NCBI RefSeq assembly: GCF_024435355.1
Contig: NZ_JAMJWG010000019.1
Coordinates: 1-64,000, forward strand
From: Streptomyces odontomachi
GTDB taxonomy: Bacteria; Actinomycetota; Actinomycetes; Streptomycetales; Streptomycetaceae
DNA length: 64,000 nucleotides
Reading direction: 5' to 3'
The notes beneath the pieces were generated by a model. The model was given only the letters and a program-made list of their open reading frames with translations. It did no database searches and was not told where the DNA came from. Positions 35,096 through 43,613 of this stretch are shown here, in pieces; position 1 is the first letter of the stretch, and each line of letters starts with the position of its first letter. A program made the position numbers and the translations under genes.

Positions 35096-36262
35096 TCACC
35101 GCGGTGCCGTGGCCACGATGGTCCGTACCGCTGTCCCGATCTCCTCCTGCGTCACATCCGCCCGTGCCGTCAGCCGCAGCCGGCTGATGTCGTCCGGTAC
35201 CGAGGGTGGCCGGAAGCAGCCGACGGCGACTCCGGCGGCGCGGCAGTCGGCGGCCCAGCGGACCGCCGCTTCGGGGGACGGCGCGTGGACGGAGACCACG
35301 GCGGCGTCGGGGCGTGCCGCGGTGAGTCCCGCGTCCGTGAGCCGCCGGTGCAGCTCGGTGGCGACGGCACGGGCGGCGGCCGCACGCTCCGGTTCGCGGC
35401 GCAGCACGCCGAGTGCCGCCCGCGCCGCGCCCACCGCGGCCGGGGCGAGCCCGGTGTCGAAGATGACCGTGCGTGCGCAGTTGACCAGGTGGTCGATGAC
35501 GCGCGCCGGACCGAGCACGACGCCGCCCTGGCTGCCCAGCGCCTTGGAGAGGGTCAGGGTGATCACGACGTCGTCGGCGCCCGCGAGCCCGACCGCAGCC
35601 GGCGCCCCCTGGCCCCGCTCCCCCAGCACGCCGAACCCGTGCGCGTCGTCGACGACGAGACCGGCGCCCGCGGCACGGCATGCGGCGGCGAGGGGGGACA
35701 GCGGCGCGGCATCACCGTCGACGGAGAACACCGAGTCGGTGACCACGACGGCCGGCCGGGCCGTGCCGATCGGCTCGGGACCGCCGGCGTGCGTGGCGAG
35801 CGCCTTCGTCACCGCTTCGACGTCGCGGTGCGGCACGACCTGCACGGTGCCGCGGGCCAGCCGGCAGCCGTCGATCAGCGAGGCGTGGTTGCCCGCGTCC
35901 GAGACGATGAGGCTGCCGTGCGGGGCGAGCGCGGTGAGGGCCGCGAGGTTCGCCGCGTACCCGGAGGCCAGCACCAGCGCCGCCTGAGTGCCGCAGAACG
36001 CGGCCAGTTCCGCCTCCAGCTCGGCGTGCAGCGCGGTCGAGCCGGTGACGAGCCGGGAGCCGGTGGCACCGCCGCCCCATCGCCGGGCCGCCGTGGCCGC
36101 CGCCCCGGTCACCTCCGGGTGCCGGGTGAGGCCGAGGTAGTCGTTGCCCGCGAGGTCCAGGAGCGCCGAGTCGGCCGGCCGCGGGCGCAACGCGCGGTGC
36201 AGGCCGGCCGCGTGGCGCCGCTGCGCGGTCGCGTCGATCCAGTCGAACGGCGTCGCCGCCAT
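35096..36262 (-). CDS. bioF: 8-amino-7-oxononanoate synthase
   Basis: This 388-residue PLP enzyme joins pimeloyl-thioester and L-alanine in biotin synthesis. Family features are LDLAGNDYLGLTRHPEV, GATGSRLVTGST, the VVDDAHGFGVLGE strand with the PLP-contacting Asp and His, and the PLP lysine in TLSKALGSQGG. ATG 36262 has GGAG 6 bases before it; ATG 36268 overlaps that site. It is divergent from bioBAD, sharing a 160-base control region. Confidence 0.88.
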   Translation of the reverse strand: MAATPFDWIDATAQRRHAAGLHRALRPRPADSALLDLAGNDYLGLTRHPEVTGAAATAARRWGGGATGSRLVTGSTALHAELEAELAAFCGTQAALVLASGYAANLAALTALAPHGSLIVSDAGNHASLIDGCRLARGTVQVVPHRDVEAVTKALATHAGGPEPIGTARPAVVVTDSVFSVDGDAAPLSPLAAACRAAGAGLVVDDAHGFGVLGERGQGAPAAVGLAGADDVVITLTLSKALGSQGGVVLGPARVIDHLVNCARTVIFDTGLAPAAVGAARAALGVLRREPERAAAARAVATELHRRLTDAGLTAARPDAAVVSVHAPSPEAAVRWAADCRAAGVAVGCFRPPSVPDDISRLRLTARADVTQEEIGTAVRTIVATAPR

Positions 36263-36314
36263 GCGCATCTCCGGAGGGGGTCGGGGGCCGTTTTGTAGGC
36301 AGTGCACAGACCCT

Positions 36315-36333
36315 AACGGCGGGACAAGCCGTT
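36315..36333. promoter_or_regulatory. inverted repeat between bioF and bioB
   Basis: AACGGC (36315-36320) and GCCGTT (36328-36333) are perfect arms with a 7-base spacer, central in the divergent bioF/bioB region. It is a candidate biotin-responsive operator; the regulator is not identified. Confidence 0.45.
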
Positions 36334-36422
36334 CAGGCTGGGGGAATTTCCAATGCCCGAGCGGGTGGTGTTGTGCGGATCCTCCTTGGCGAGGGGTGTC
36401 GACGTAGGAGAGGATCACGGCC

Positions 36423-37637
36423 ATGGATCTGCTGAACACGCTCGTGGACAAGGGCATCCGGTGCGAGCTGCCGACCCGTGAGGAGGCGCTGGCCGTGCTG
36501 GCCGGCTCCGACGACGAGCTGCTCGATGTGGTGGCGGCGGCCGGCCGGGTGCGCCGGCACTGGTTCGGGCGGCGGGTGAAGCTCAACTACCTGGTCAACC
36601 TCAAGTCGGGCCTGTGCCCCGAGGACTGCTCGTACTGCTCGCAGCGGCTGGGCTCCGACACCGGGATCCTCAAGTACACCTGGCTGAAGCCGGACGAGGC
36701 GTCGCGGGTGGCGGCGGCCGGGGTCGCGGGCGGCGCGAAGCGGGTCTGCCTGGTGGCGAGCGGGCGGGGCCCGACCGACCGGGACATCGACCGGGTCTCG
36801 GGCACCATCGAGGCCATCAAGGAACAGAACGAGGGCGTGGAGGTCTGCGCCTGCCTGGGCCTGCTGACGCAGGGGCAGGCCGAACGGCTGCGCAGCGCCG
36901 GCGCCGACGCCTACAACCACAACCTCAACACCTCCGAGGCCGGCTACGCCGACATCACCACCACGCACACCTACGGCGACCGGGTGGAGACGGTGCGCGC
37001 CGCGCAGACGGCGGGACTCTCGGCGTGCTCCGGTCTGATCGCGGGGATGGGCGAGAGCGCCGAGGACCTGGTCGACGTGGTCTTCGCGCTGCGTGCGCTC
37101 GATCCGGACTCGGTGCCGGTGAACTTCCTGATCCCGTTCGAAGGCACCCCGCTGGCGCAGCAGTGGCAGCTGACGCCGCAGCACTGCCTGCGCATCCTCG
37201 CGATGGTCCGGTTCGTCTGCCCGGACATCGAGGTGCGCATCGCGGGCGGGCGCGAGCTGCACCTGCGCACGCTCCAGCCGCTCGCCCTGCACCTGGCCAA
37301 CTCGATCTTCCTGGGCGACTACCTGACCAGCGAGGGCCAGGCGGGCAAGACGGACCTGGAGATGATCGCGGACGCCGGGTTCGAGGTGGAGGACACGGAC
37401 ACGGTGACGCTGCCGGCGCACCGCGGCACGCTCCAGGACGGCTGTGCGGACCGCCCTGCGAACGGGTCAGGTGGCTGCGCGGACCAGCAGGCGAACGGGT
37501 CAGGTGGCTGCGCGGCCGATGGCAGGGCGCCGGTCGGCGACCGCGCTCGCCACCACGCGCCTGCGCCCGCCCCGCACACCGACCTGGTGGCCGTGCGACG
37601 CCGCGGCGCCGGCACCGACCTCGCGCCCAATGCCTGA
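36423..37637 (+). CDS. bioB: biotin synthase
   Basis: This 404-residue radical SAM enzyme inserts sulfur into dethiobiotin. The cluster motif is CPEDCSYC (CxxxCxxC), with LNYLVNLKSGLC before it and YNHNLNTSE, SGLIAGMGE and RIAGGRE downstream, the last including the arginine near the [2Fe-2S] cluster. ATG 36423 follows GGAGAGGATC. After about residue 337 a non-family tail of about 65 residues contains an 11-residue tandem repeat (GCADxxANGSG). It overlaps bioA by 8 bases. Confidence 0.9.
   Translation: MDLLNTLVDKGIRCELPTREEALAVLAGSDDELLDVVAAAGRVRRHWFGRRVKLNYLVNLKSGLCPEDCSYCSQRLGSDTGILKYTWLKPDEASRVAAAGVAGGAKRVCLVASGRGPTDRDIDRVSGTIEAIKEQNEGVEVCACLGLLTQGQAERLRSAGADAYNHNLNTSEAGYADITTTHTYGDRVETVRAAQTAGLSACSGLIAGMGESAEDLVDVVFALRALDPDSVPVNFLIPFEGTPLAQQWQLTPQHCLRILAMVRFVCPDIEVRIAGGRELHLRTLQPLALHLANSIFLGDYLTSEGQAGKTDLEMIADAGFEVEDTDTVTLPAHRGTLQDGCADRPANGSGGCADQQANGSGGCAADGRAPVGDRARHHAPAPAPHTDLVAVRRRGAGTDLAPNA
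37438..37515 (+). repeat. 33-bp tandem repeat in bioB C-terminal extension
   Basis: Two nearly identical 33-base units and a partial third encode GCADRPANGSG, GCADQQANGSG and GCAADG. The repeat lies outside the conserved enzyme core. Confidence 0.7.
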
Positions 37638-38970
37638 CGCGACGGGCCCCGGTCACCTGCTGGAGCTGGACCGCAGGCACGTCTGGCACCCGTACGGGCC
37701 GATGCCGGGCCGTACGGCTCCCCTGCTCGTGGAGTCCGCCTCGGGCGTGCGGTTGCGGCTCGCGGACGGCACCGAGCTGGTGGACGGCATGGCGTCGTGG
37801 TGGTCGGCGATCCACGGCTACAACCATCCGGTGCTCAACGATGCGGTGAGCGGCCAGCTCGGGCGGATGAGCCATGTCATGTTCGGCGGGCTCACCCACG
37901 AGCCCGCCATCACCCTGGCACGGAAACTTGTCGACATATCGCCAGATGGACTCGAGCATGTCTTCCTCGCCGACTCCGGCTCGGTCTCCGTCGAGGTCGC
38001 GCTCAAGATGTGCTTGCAGTACTGGCGCTCCCTCGGCCGGCCGGACAAGCAGCGGCTGCTCACCTGGCGGGGCGGCTACCACGGCGACACCTGGCACGCG
38101 ATGTCCGTCTGCGACCCGGACGGCGGCATGCACCACCTGTGGTCCGGCGTCCTGCCGCGCCAGGTGTTCGCGGCGCCGCCGCCCGCCGGGTACGACGCGT
38201 CGTACGCCGACCGGCTGCGCGATCTCGTCGCCCGGCATGCCGCCGAGTTGGCGGCGGTGATCGTGGAGCCGGTGGTGCAGGGCGCGGGCGGCATGCGGTT
38301 CCACTCCCCCGAGTATCTGCGGGTACTGCGCGAGGCCTGCGATGCGCACGACGTGCTGCTGGTGTTCGACGAGATCGCCACCGGCTTCGGGCGCACCGGC
38401 ACCCTCTTCGCCGCCGGGCAGGCCGGGGTGACGCCTGATGTGATGTGCGTCGGGAAGGCCCTGACGGGCGGTTACCTGACGCTGGCGGCGACGCTGTGCA
38501 CGGCGCGGGTCGCCGACGGCATCGCACGCGGCCGGGTCCCGGTGCTCGCGCACGGGCCGACCTACATGGGCAACCCGCTGGCCGCCGCGGTCGCGAACGC
38601 CTCCGTCGGGCTGTTGCTCGCCGGCGACTGGCAGGCGGACGTGCACCGCGTCGAGGCTGGGCTGCGGGCCGGCCTTGCGCCGGTGGCGGGGCTGCCGGGG
38701 GTGCGGGACGTGCGGGTGCTCGGCGCCATCGGCGTGGTGCAGCTCGATCGCGCCCTCGACGAGGCAGGCATGGCCGCGGCGACCCGGGCGGCGGTGCGCG
38801 AGGGGGTGTGGCTCAGGCCGTTCGGCGACCTCGTCTACACCATGCCGCCGTATGTGACGGACGACGAGGACCTGGCCCGGATCTGCCGCGCGATGGGCGC
38901 GGCGGCGGGCTCCGGTGCCGCGGCCACGGCGACTACAGCGACTACGGCGGAGGAGGGCGGCCTCGCATGA
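37630..38970 (+). CDS. bioA: adenosylmethionine-8-amino-7-oxononanoate transaminase
   Basis: This 446-residue class III aminotransferase converts 8-amino-7-oxononanoate to 7,8-diaminononanoate with SAM as donor. Signatures are RRHVWHPYGPM near the start, WWSAIHGYNHP, HVMFGGLTHEP, LADSGSVSVEVALKM, VFDEIATGFGRTG and the PLP lysine in MCVGKALTGGY. The ATG lies 8 bases inside bioB and the stop overlaps bioD as ATGA, so bioBAD is a coupled operon. The last 20 residues are an alanine-threonine tail. Confidence 0.9.
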   Translation: MPDATGPGHLLELDRRHVWHPYGPMPGRTAPLLVESASGVRLRLADGTELVDGMASWWSAIHGYNHPVLNDAVSGQLGRMSHVMFGGLTHEPAITLARKLVDISPDGLEHVFLADSGSVSVEVALKMCLQYWRSLGRPDKQRLLTWRGGYHGDTWHAMSVCDPDGGMHHLWSGVLPRQVFAAPPPAGYDASYADRLRDLVARHAAELAAVIVEPVVQGAGGMRFHSPEYLRVLREACDAHDVLLVFDEIATGFGRTGTLFAAGQAGVTPDVMCVGKALTGGYLTLAATLCTARVADGIARGRVPVLAHGPTYMGNPLAAAVANASVGLLLAGDWQADVHRVEAGLRAGLAPVAGLPGVRDVRVLGAIGVVQLDRALDEAGMAAATRAAVREGVWLRPFGDLVYTMPPYVTDDEDLARICRAMGAAAGSGAAATATTATTAEEGGLA

Positions 38971-39779
38971 CGGTCCTGGTGGTCACGGGGACGGGCACGG
39001 AGATCGGCAAGACCGTGACGACGGCGGCGCTCGCCGCGGTGGCCTGCGCTGCGGGGCGGTCCGTCGCGGTGCTCAAGCCGGCCCAGACGGGGATGGCACC
39101 CGGGCAGCCGGGCGACGTCGACGAGGTGGCGCGGCTCGCGGGCCCGGTGACGACCGCGGAGCTGGCCCGCTTCCCCGAGCCGCTGGCGCCGGGCACGGCG
39201 GCCTGCCGCGCGGGTCTCCCGCCGGTGGCCACCGCGGACGTGGTGCGCGCCGCCGGCAAGCTGGCCGAGGGGCATGACCTCGTCCTCGTCGAGGGTGCCG
39301 GCGGGCTGCTCGTGCGGTTCGACGCGGCGGGCGCCACGCTGGCGGACGTGGCGCGGGAGCTGGCGGCCGAGGTGCTGGTGGTGGCGTCCGCCGGGCTCGG
39401 CACGCTCAACGCGACGGCGCTCACGGCCGAGGCGCTGCGCGCCCGCGGTCTGCGGATGGCGGGCGTGGTGATCGGCAGCTGGCCGGCCGAACCGGACCTG
39501 GCGGCCCGCTGCAACCTCGCCGATCTGCCACCGGCCACCGGCGCCCCACTGCTGGGCGCCCTCCCGGCCGGCGCCGCCCGGCGCCGGCCGGCCGGCTTCC
39601 GCGCGCAGGCGCGCCGGTGGCTGGCGCCGCGGCTCGGCGGCAGCTGGGACGCTGCGGCGTTCACGGCGACGCACGGGGCGAAGGCTGTCGCGGTGCCGGC
39701 CCACCCGACGGACACGCCCGGCGTTTCGCCGGCGCTTGAGCGTGGTCAAGCGGGCGTGGTCGGAGGACAATCGACGTGA
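38967..39779 (+). CDS. bioD: dethiobiotin synthetase
   Basis: This 270-residue ATPase closes the ureido ring of dethiobiotin. It has the P-loop GTGTEIGKT, the KPAQTG segment and the VEGAGGLLVRF motif. The C-terminal about 40 residues (after RWLAPRLGG) are not conserved. It overlaps bioA by 4 bases and is followed by a methyltransferase gene 55 bases on. Confidence 0.9.
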   Translation: MTVLVVTGTGTEIGKTVTTAALAAVACAAGRSVAVLKPAQTGMAPGQPGDVDEVARLAGPVTTAELARFPEPLAPGTAACRAGLPPVATADVVRAAGKLAEGHDLVLVEGAGGLLVRFDAAGATLADVARELAAEVLVVASAGLGTLNATALTAEALRARGLRMAGVVIGSWPAEPDLAARCNLADLPPATGAPLLGALPAGAARRRPAGFRAQARRWLAPRLGGSWDAAAFTATHGAKAVAVPAHPTDTPGVSPALERGQAGVVGGQST

Positions 39780-39834
39780 CCGGTGCCGCGGTCGGTCGGG
39801 CACCGCGGCCGGCCCCGTGCCCCAGGGAGTCCGC

Positions 39835-40506
39835 ATGCTGCTCAGGAACTCCGCCGCCGGCAAGGACGCCGTTCACCACCCCCTCTTCGCGCGCTTCTAC
39901 GCCCGGATGAGCCAGTCCGGTGAGAAGTGGATGGGCGCGTACCGTGCGGAGCTGCTGGCGGGTCTCAGCGGCCGGGTGATCGAGGTCGGCGCGGGCAACG
40001 GCCTGAACTTCCCGCACTATCCGGCGGCCGTCTCCGAGGTCGTCGCCATCGAGCCGGAGCGCGGCCTGCGGCAGCATGCGGTGCGTGCGGCGCTGCGCTG
40101 CGAGGTGCCGGTGGACGTGGTGCCGGGTGCGGCCGAGGCACTGCCGGTGAAGAGCGAGGGCTTCGACGCGGCCGTGCTCTCGCTGGTGCTGTGCAGCGTG
40201 CGCGATGTGCCGCGCGCGCTGGCCGAGCTCGGGCGGGTGCTCAGGCCCGGTGGCGAGCTGAGGTTCTTCGAGCACGGTCGGGCCTGGGACAGCGGCGCGA
40301 TGGCGAAGGTGCAGCGCGCGCTGGACGCCACGGTGTGGCCGCACCTGTTCGGCGGCTGCCATGTGGCCCGGGACCCGGTGGCGGCGTTGCGGGAGGCGGG
40401 ATTCGAGCCGGGCCCGTACCGCCGGTTCCGGCTGCCCGAGCAGGGGCTGCCCACTCCGGTCTCGTACTGCGTGCTGGGCACCGCCCGGCGCCCGGCTGCC
40501 GACTGA
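39835..40506 (+). CDS. class I SAM-dependent methyltransferase
   Basis: This 223-residue protein has the SAM-binding motif I VIEVGAGNGLNFPHYP, acidic motif VAIEPE, motif IV DAAVLSLVLCSV and RVLRPGGELRFFEHGR, characteristic of Methyltransf_11-type enzymes near METTL7. The substrate is unknown. ATG 39835 follows GGGAG. It may be cotranscribed with bioBAD; a BioC role is not supported, since its sequence is closer to the METTL7-like branch. Confidence 0.85.
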   Translation: MLLRNSAAGKDAVHHPLFARFYARMSQSGEKWMGAYRAELLAGLSGRVIEVGAGNGLNFPHYPAAVSEVVAIEPERGLRQHAVRAALRCEVPVDVVPGAAEALPVKSEGFDAAVLSLVLCSVRDVPRALAELGRVLRPGGELRFFEHGRAWDSGAMAKVQRALDATVWPHLFGGCHVARDPVAALREAGFEPGPYRRFRLPEQGLPTPVSYCVLGTARRPAAD

Positions 40507-40519
40507 CCGGCGCTCTGCC

Positions 40520-40891
40520 TCACCGGCTCCACTGGCGCAGCTCGTCGGCGATCCGCTGGACGCTCGCCGTGCCGTCCTTCACCAAGCGGGCCAGGTCGCG
40601 CACCCGCTCGGGCGAGGTGACGACCTTCAGACCGCTCGCGACGAGGTAGGCGTAGGCGACGGCCGTGGCGAACATCGCGTTGGAACGCTCCAGGGCGGGC
40701 ACGTGCAACAGGAGCTGGAGCAGTGCCGCGGCCCTGGCGTGCGGGGTGTCGTAGACGGGGACGCCGAATATCTCCGCCTCGTGCCGGCTGACGGCGGCGA
40801 TGAGCGCGCCCCAGTCGGTGACCTGTGGGTCTCCGGGCATCTTCTGTTCGGCGATCATGAGAAGCCAGGCGAGATCGATCTTCAGGGTCAA
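40520..40891 (-). CDS. Doc-like (Fic fold) toxin, motif degenerate
   Basis: This 123-residue protein has the Fic/Doc helical layout, starting LKIDLAWLLMIAEQKMP and containing HVPALERSNAMFATAVAYAYLVASG. The position of the Fic catalytic motif (H-x-[FP]-x-[DE]-A-N-x-[RK]) reads HVPALERSN, keeping H and N but lacking the usual spacing and final basic residue. It could therefore be weak or inactive as a kinase/AMP transferase. The start is TTG 40891, overlapping the antitoxin stop as TTGA, with GAAGG upstream. Confidence 0.75.
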   Translation of the reverse strand: MTLKIDLAWLLMIAEQKMPGDPQVTDWGALIAAVSRHEAEIFGVPVYDTPHARAAALLQLLLHVPALERSNAMFATAVAYAYLVASGLKVVTSPERVRDLARLVKDGTASVQRIADELRQWSR

Positions 40892-41115
40892 CGCTGGCCT
40901 TCACGCTCCGAGCCGAACTCCTCGGCGAACACGGCACCGTACTGCTTCATGAAGTCGGCGGCGGCCTCCACGAAGGTGTGGCCGACCTCTCCGGCATCCT
41001 GTCTGACCAGTTCCTCGATGTAGCGGTTGACGCTCATGCCACGCGCCAGGGCGCGCTCGCGCGCGGCCCGGGCGGTGTCCTCGTCCACCCGAACGTTCAG
41101 CTGGGTCTTGGCCAT
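40888..41115 (-). CDS. ribbon-helix-helix antitoxin
   Basis: This 75-residue protein begins AKTQLNVRVDEDTARAARERALARGMSVNRYIEELVRQDAGE, a clear Arc/CopG-type ribbon-helix-helix DNA-binding domain; its C-terminal half (VEAAADFMKQYGAVFAEEFG) would bind the toxin. It likely represses its own promoter through the duplicated site directly upstream. The gene precedes the toxin, as is usual. Confidence 0.82.
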   Translation of the reverse strand: MAKTQLNVRVDEDTARAARERALARGMSVNRYIEELVRQDAGEVGHTFVEAAADFMKQYGAVFAEEFGSEREGQR

Positions 41116-41117
41116 AC

Positions 41118-41151
41118 CCCTGACGCTAGCGCCCTGACGCTAGCGCGGCAA
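41118..41151 (-). promoter_or_regulatory. duplicated operator within a leaderless promoter
   Basis: CCCTGACGCTAGCG occurs twice in tandem (41118-41131, 41132-41145), each copy holding the palindrome CGCTAGCG. On the minus strand TTGCCG (41151-41146) and TAGCGT (41128-41123) are 17 bases apart, placing the transcript start at or next to the antitoxin ATG (41115). Confidence 0.65.
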
Positions 41152-41371
41152 GTCGGCGCACGCCCACCCGGAGCGCACGACCTCGGCGCACCACCCCAGC
41201 GCACGCCCCAATCCCCCAGCCGGGGATCCGGGCCGGGCATCTGCCCAGCGCTAATTCTGCGGCGCACGGACACGGCCGAATGGTGTACTCGGGCGCACCA
41301 CGTGACCGGGCGGTCCCATGCATCGGGCCGTCTCAATGATCCGCAGCAACGGGAACCGCAAGGGGTGCTTC

Positions 41372-42265
41372 ATGGCGGGACAGGCCTTCCGTTTCGGCGT
41401 CAACCTCACGACCGTCGCGCATGCCGACGCCTGGCGGTCGACCTGCCGCAGCGCCGAGCGCATGGGATACGACGTGATCCAGGTGCCGGACCACCTGGGT
41501 CTGCCGGCGCCGTTCCCCGCACTGGTCGCCGCCGCCGAGGCCACCGAGCGCGCCCGGGTCGGCACCCTGGTGCTGAACGCCGGCTTCTGGAACCCGACCC
41601 TGCTGGCCCGCGACGTCGCCACCACCGACGTGCTCACCGGAGGCCGGCTCGAGCTGGGTCTGGGCACCGGCTACGTGGCCGCCGAGCACGAGGCTGCGGG
41701 TCTGCCGTACGGGTCGGCGGGCGCCCGCGTGGACCATCTGACGCACACCGTCACCGAGCTCACCCGGCTGCTGGGCTCCTCGGAACACCGCCCGGCACCG
41801 GTCCAGCACCCCCGCGTACCGCTGCTGATCGGCGGCAACGGCAACCGCATGCTGGACCTGGCCGCCCGGCACGCGGACATCGTCGCCTTCACGGGTGCCC
41901 GCGCGGCACCGGGCAGCAGCACGGGGCAGCTGATCGGGCTCAGCGCCGAGGAGCTGGACTCCCGGGTCGCCGCCTACCGGGGCCTCGCGGCCCCGCACGG
42001 CAGAAAGCAGGAGCTGAACCTGCTCGTCCAGACCGTCGCGATCACCGACGACCGCCGCAGCGCGCTGCGCGGCATGCAGCACCGTTTCCCGCACCTCACC
42101 GAGGACGAGCTGCTCGAGCTTCCGATCCTGCTGGTGGGCACGGTGCACCAGATCGCCGACCAGCTGCGGGCGCAGCGCGAGCGCTACGGGTTCAGCTACC
42201 TCACCGTCCTGGAGCCGGCGATGGCCGCCATGGCGTCGGTGATCGAGGAACTGCGCGGGGAGTGA
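41372..42265 (+). CDS. LLM-class F420-dependent oxidoreductase
   Basis: This 297-residue flavin/F420 TIM-barrel protein begins FRFGVNLTTVAHADAW and contains ERMGYDVIQVPDHLG, ARVGTLVLNAGFWNP, LARDVATTDVLTGGRLELGLGTGY and PLLIGGNGNRML, all luciferase-like motifs. It matches the MSMEG_2516-type subgroup. Substrate unknown. ATG 41372 follows AAGGGG; an upstream ATG at 41318 is not preceded by a good site. A strong hairpin follows the stop. Confidence 0.87.
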   Translation: MAGQAFRFGVNLTTVAHADAWRSTCRSAERMGYDVIQVPDHLGLPAPFPALVAAAEATERARVGTLVLNAGFWNPTLLARDVATTDVLTGGRLELGLGTGYVAAEHEAAGLPYGSAGARVDHLTHTVTELTRLLGSSEHRPAPVQHPRVPLLIGGNGNRMLDLAARHADIVAFTGARAAPGSSTGQLIGLSAEELDSRVAAYRGLAAPHGRKQELNLLVQTVAITDDRRSALRGMQHRFPHLTEDELLELPILLVGTVHQIADQLRAQRERYGFSYLTVLEPAMAAMASVIEELRGE

Positions 42266-42272
42266 CCGGGTA

Positions 42273-42321
42273 CTGCATTTTCCCGGGGGATGCCCCCCCG
42301 GGCCCCCAGCCGGAAAAGCAG
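42273..42321. terminator. composite terminator after F420 oxidoreductase gene
   Basis: An inner stem CCCGGGGG (42282-42289) with CCCCCGGG (42295-42302) and outer arms CTGCATTTTCC (42273-42283) with GGAAAAGCAG (42312-42321) can form alternative hairpins. It begins 7 bases past the stop. Confidence 0.7.
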
Positions 42322-42375
42322 GCCAGCCGAGGTGACCGGCGCGGACATCGCGCGGGAGACCTGAGTAATCCCCGG

Positions 42376-42409
42376 CAGGGGGCGGTGGGCCGGGACCCAC
42401 CACCCCCTG
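42376..42409. terminator. 14-bp hairpin after pectate lyase gene
   Basis: CAGGGGGCGGTGGG (42376-42389) pairs with CCCACCACCCCCTG (42396-42409) with one mismatch and a 6-base loop, 22 bases downstream of the minus-strand pectate lyase stop. Confidence 0.7.
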
Positions 42410-42431
42410 TTCGTACCGGAGCGAGCGTCGG

Positions 42432-43613
42432 TTACGGCGTCACGTCGATGACACCGGCGCCGGCGGACGTCGTGGTCTGCGACTTGGCCTGCTCCGGGCT
42501 GAGCGCGGTGTAGGAGTACGGCACCGTGTAGTCGGTGGTCGAGGTCAGGTCCGCGCCGGGTGAGTCGTCGAACGTGTTGTTCACCAGGTGCCAGTAGCCC
42601 GTCTCGTCACTGCCGTACCACCAGCCGACCGGGCCTTCGATCTGACCGGTCTCGTCGTCGGGGTTCCCGGACCCGGTGCGCAGGAAGTAGTTGCCTTCCA
42701 CCAGCACCTGCGCGCCCATCCGGCAGTTGACCGCAGAGCCCAGGATGTCCTCGTAGAAGTTGTTCAGCACGTGTACGTGGGAGTACCGGATGAGCGGGAG
42801 ACGGGAGTTCACGTTCTTGAAGTGGTTGTCCATGTACGTGATGTAGTCCCCCGCCTTGTCCGCGCTGTCGCTGCTGGCGGTGAGCATCGCCTTCCACGAG
42901 TCGTGCAGGTAGTTCCAGGAGACGGTGATGTACTTCGACTGGTCCTTGAGGTCGATCAGGCCGTCGTAGTAGTCCTTGTCGACACCCTGGTACTCGTTGT
43001 AGAGCTCGTTGTGGTCGATCCAGATGTTGGAGCTCTCGCTCTGGATGCCGATCCCGTCCTTGTCGCCCTGGGCGACGTTGTGGATCGTCAGGTTGCGGAT
43101 GACGATGTTGTGGGCGCGGGCGATGTTGATCCCGACGCCGCTGAACTCGCCCTGGTCGCCGACGCCGAGGATGGAGACGTTCGCCACGTCCTTGACGTCC
43201 ATCTTGCTCTCGCTGAAGTCGCTCGCGCTGATGGTCTCGTCGACGTAGATGACCAGGCCCTCGTCCGGGTGGTCCTGCTGGTCCTTGAGCAGCTGGTACA
43301 TCGCGTCGCCGGGGCTGCCGGCGCCGCTGCTCGCCGTGTAGTCGCTGAGCACGTACTCGTTGACGGTGCCGGCTCCGAAGCCGCCGGTGGTGCCGCCGTT
43401 CTGGGCGGCGAAGCCGACGGGTCCGTCGGCCAGCGGCTGCGCTGACCCGGCCACGCCCGACCGGTGCGCCGAGCCGGCGTCCGCCGGCATGGCGCTGCCC
43501 GCGCTCGCGGCCGGAGCAAGGACCATCATGCTCCCGGCGACCAGCGCGCCCGCCGCACCGACCACCAGCCCGATACGACGCGTTCGTCCGGCGTTCAGCT
43601 TGGAGTGCCTCAT
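42432..43613 (-). CDS. secreted pectate lyase (PL1 family)
   Basis: This 393-residue protein has a Sec signal peptide (IGLVVGAAGALVAGSMMVLAPAASA, cleavage near 38), then the parallel beta-helix of PL1 lyases: DVANVSILGVGDQGEF, ARAHNIVIRNLTIHNV, SESSNIWIDHNELYNE, DYYDGLIDLKDQSKYITVSWNYLHDSWKAML and NSRLPLIRYSHVHVLNNFYE. The WIDHNE and VSWN segments hold calcium-binding acids, and NSRLPLIR the catalytic arginine. It cleaves polygalacturonate outside the cell. ATG 43613 follows GGGAGG. Confidence 0.9.
   Translation of the reverse strand: MRHSKLNAGRTRRIGLVVGAAGALVAGSMMVLAPAASAGSAMPADAGSAHRSGVAGSAQPLADGPVGFAAQNGGTTGGFGAGTVNEYVLSDYTASSGAGSPGDAMYQLLKDQQDHPDEGLVIYVDETISASDFSESKMDVKDVANVSILGVGDQGEFSGVGINIARAHNIVIRNLTIHNVAQGDKDGIGIQSESSNIWIDHNELYNEYQGVDKDYYDGLIDLKDQSKYITVSWNYLHDSWKAMLTASSDSADKAGDYITYMDNHFKNVNSRLPLIRYSHVHVLNNFYEDILGSAVNCRMGAQVLVEGNYFLRTGSGNPDDETGQIEGPVGWWYGSDETGYWHLVNNTFDDSPGADLTSTTDYTVPYSYTALSPEQAKSQTTTSAGAGVIDVTP

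Noticed and set aside
34653..35681. Long minus-strand frame across the PotA/bioF gap
   Set aside because: It mostly shadows bioF in the wrong frame and is almost entirely Arg, Gly, Ala and Pro.
39835..40506. Methyltransferase as BioC of the biotin pathway
   Set aside because: Position next to bioD is suggestive, but the sequence looks like the METTL7-type branch and no BioH partner is present.
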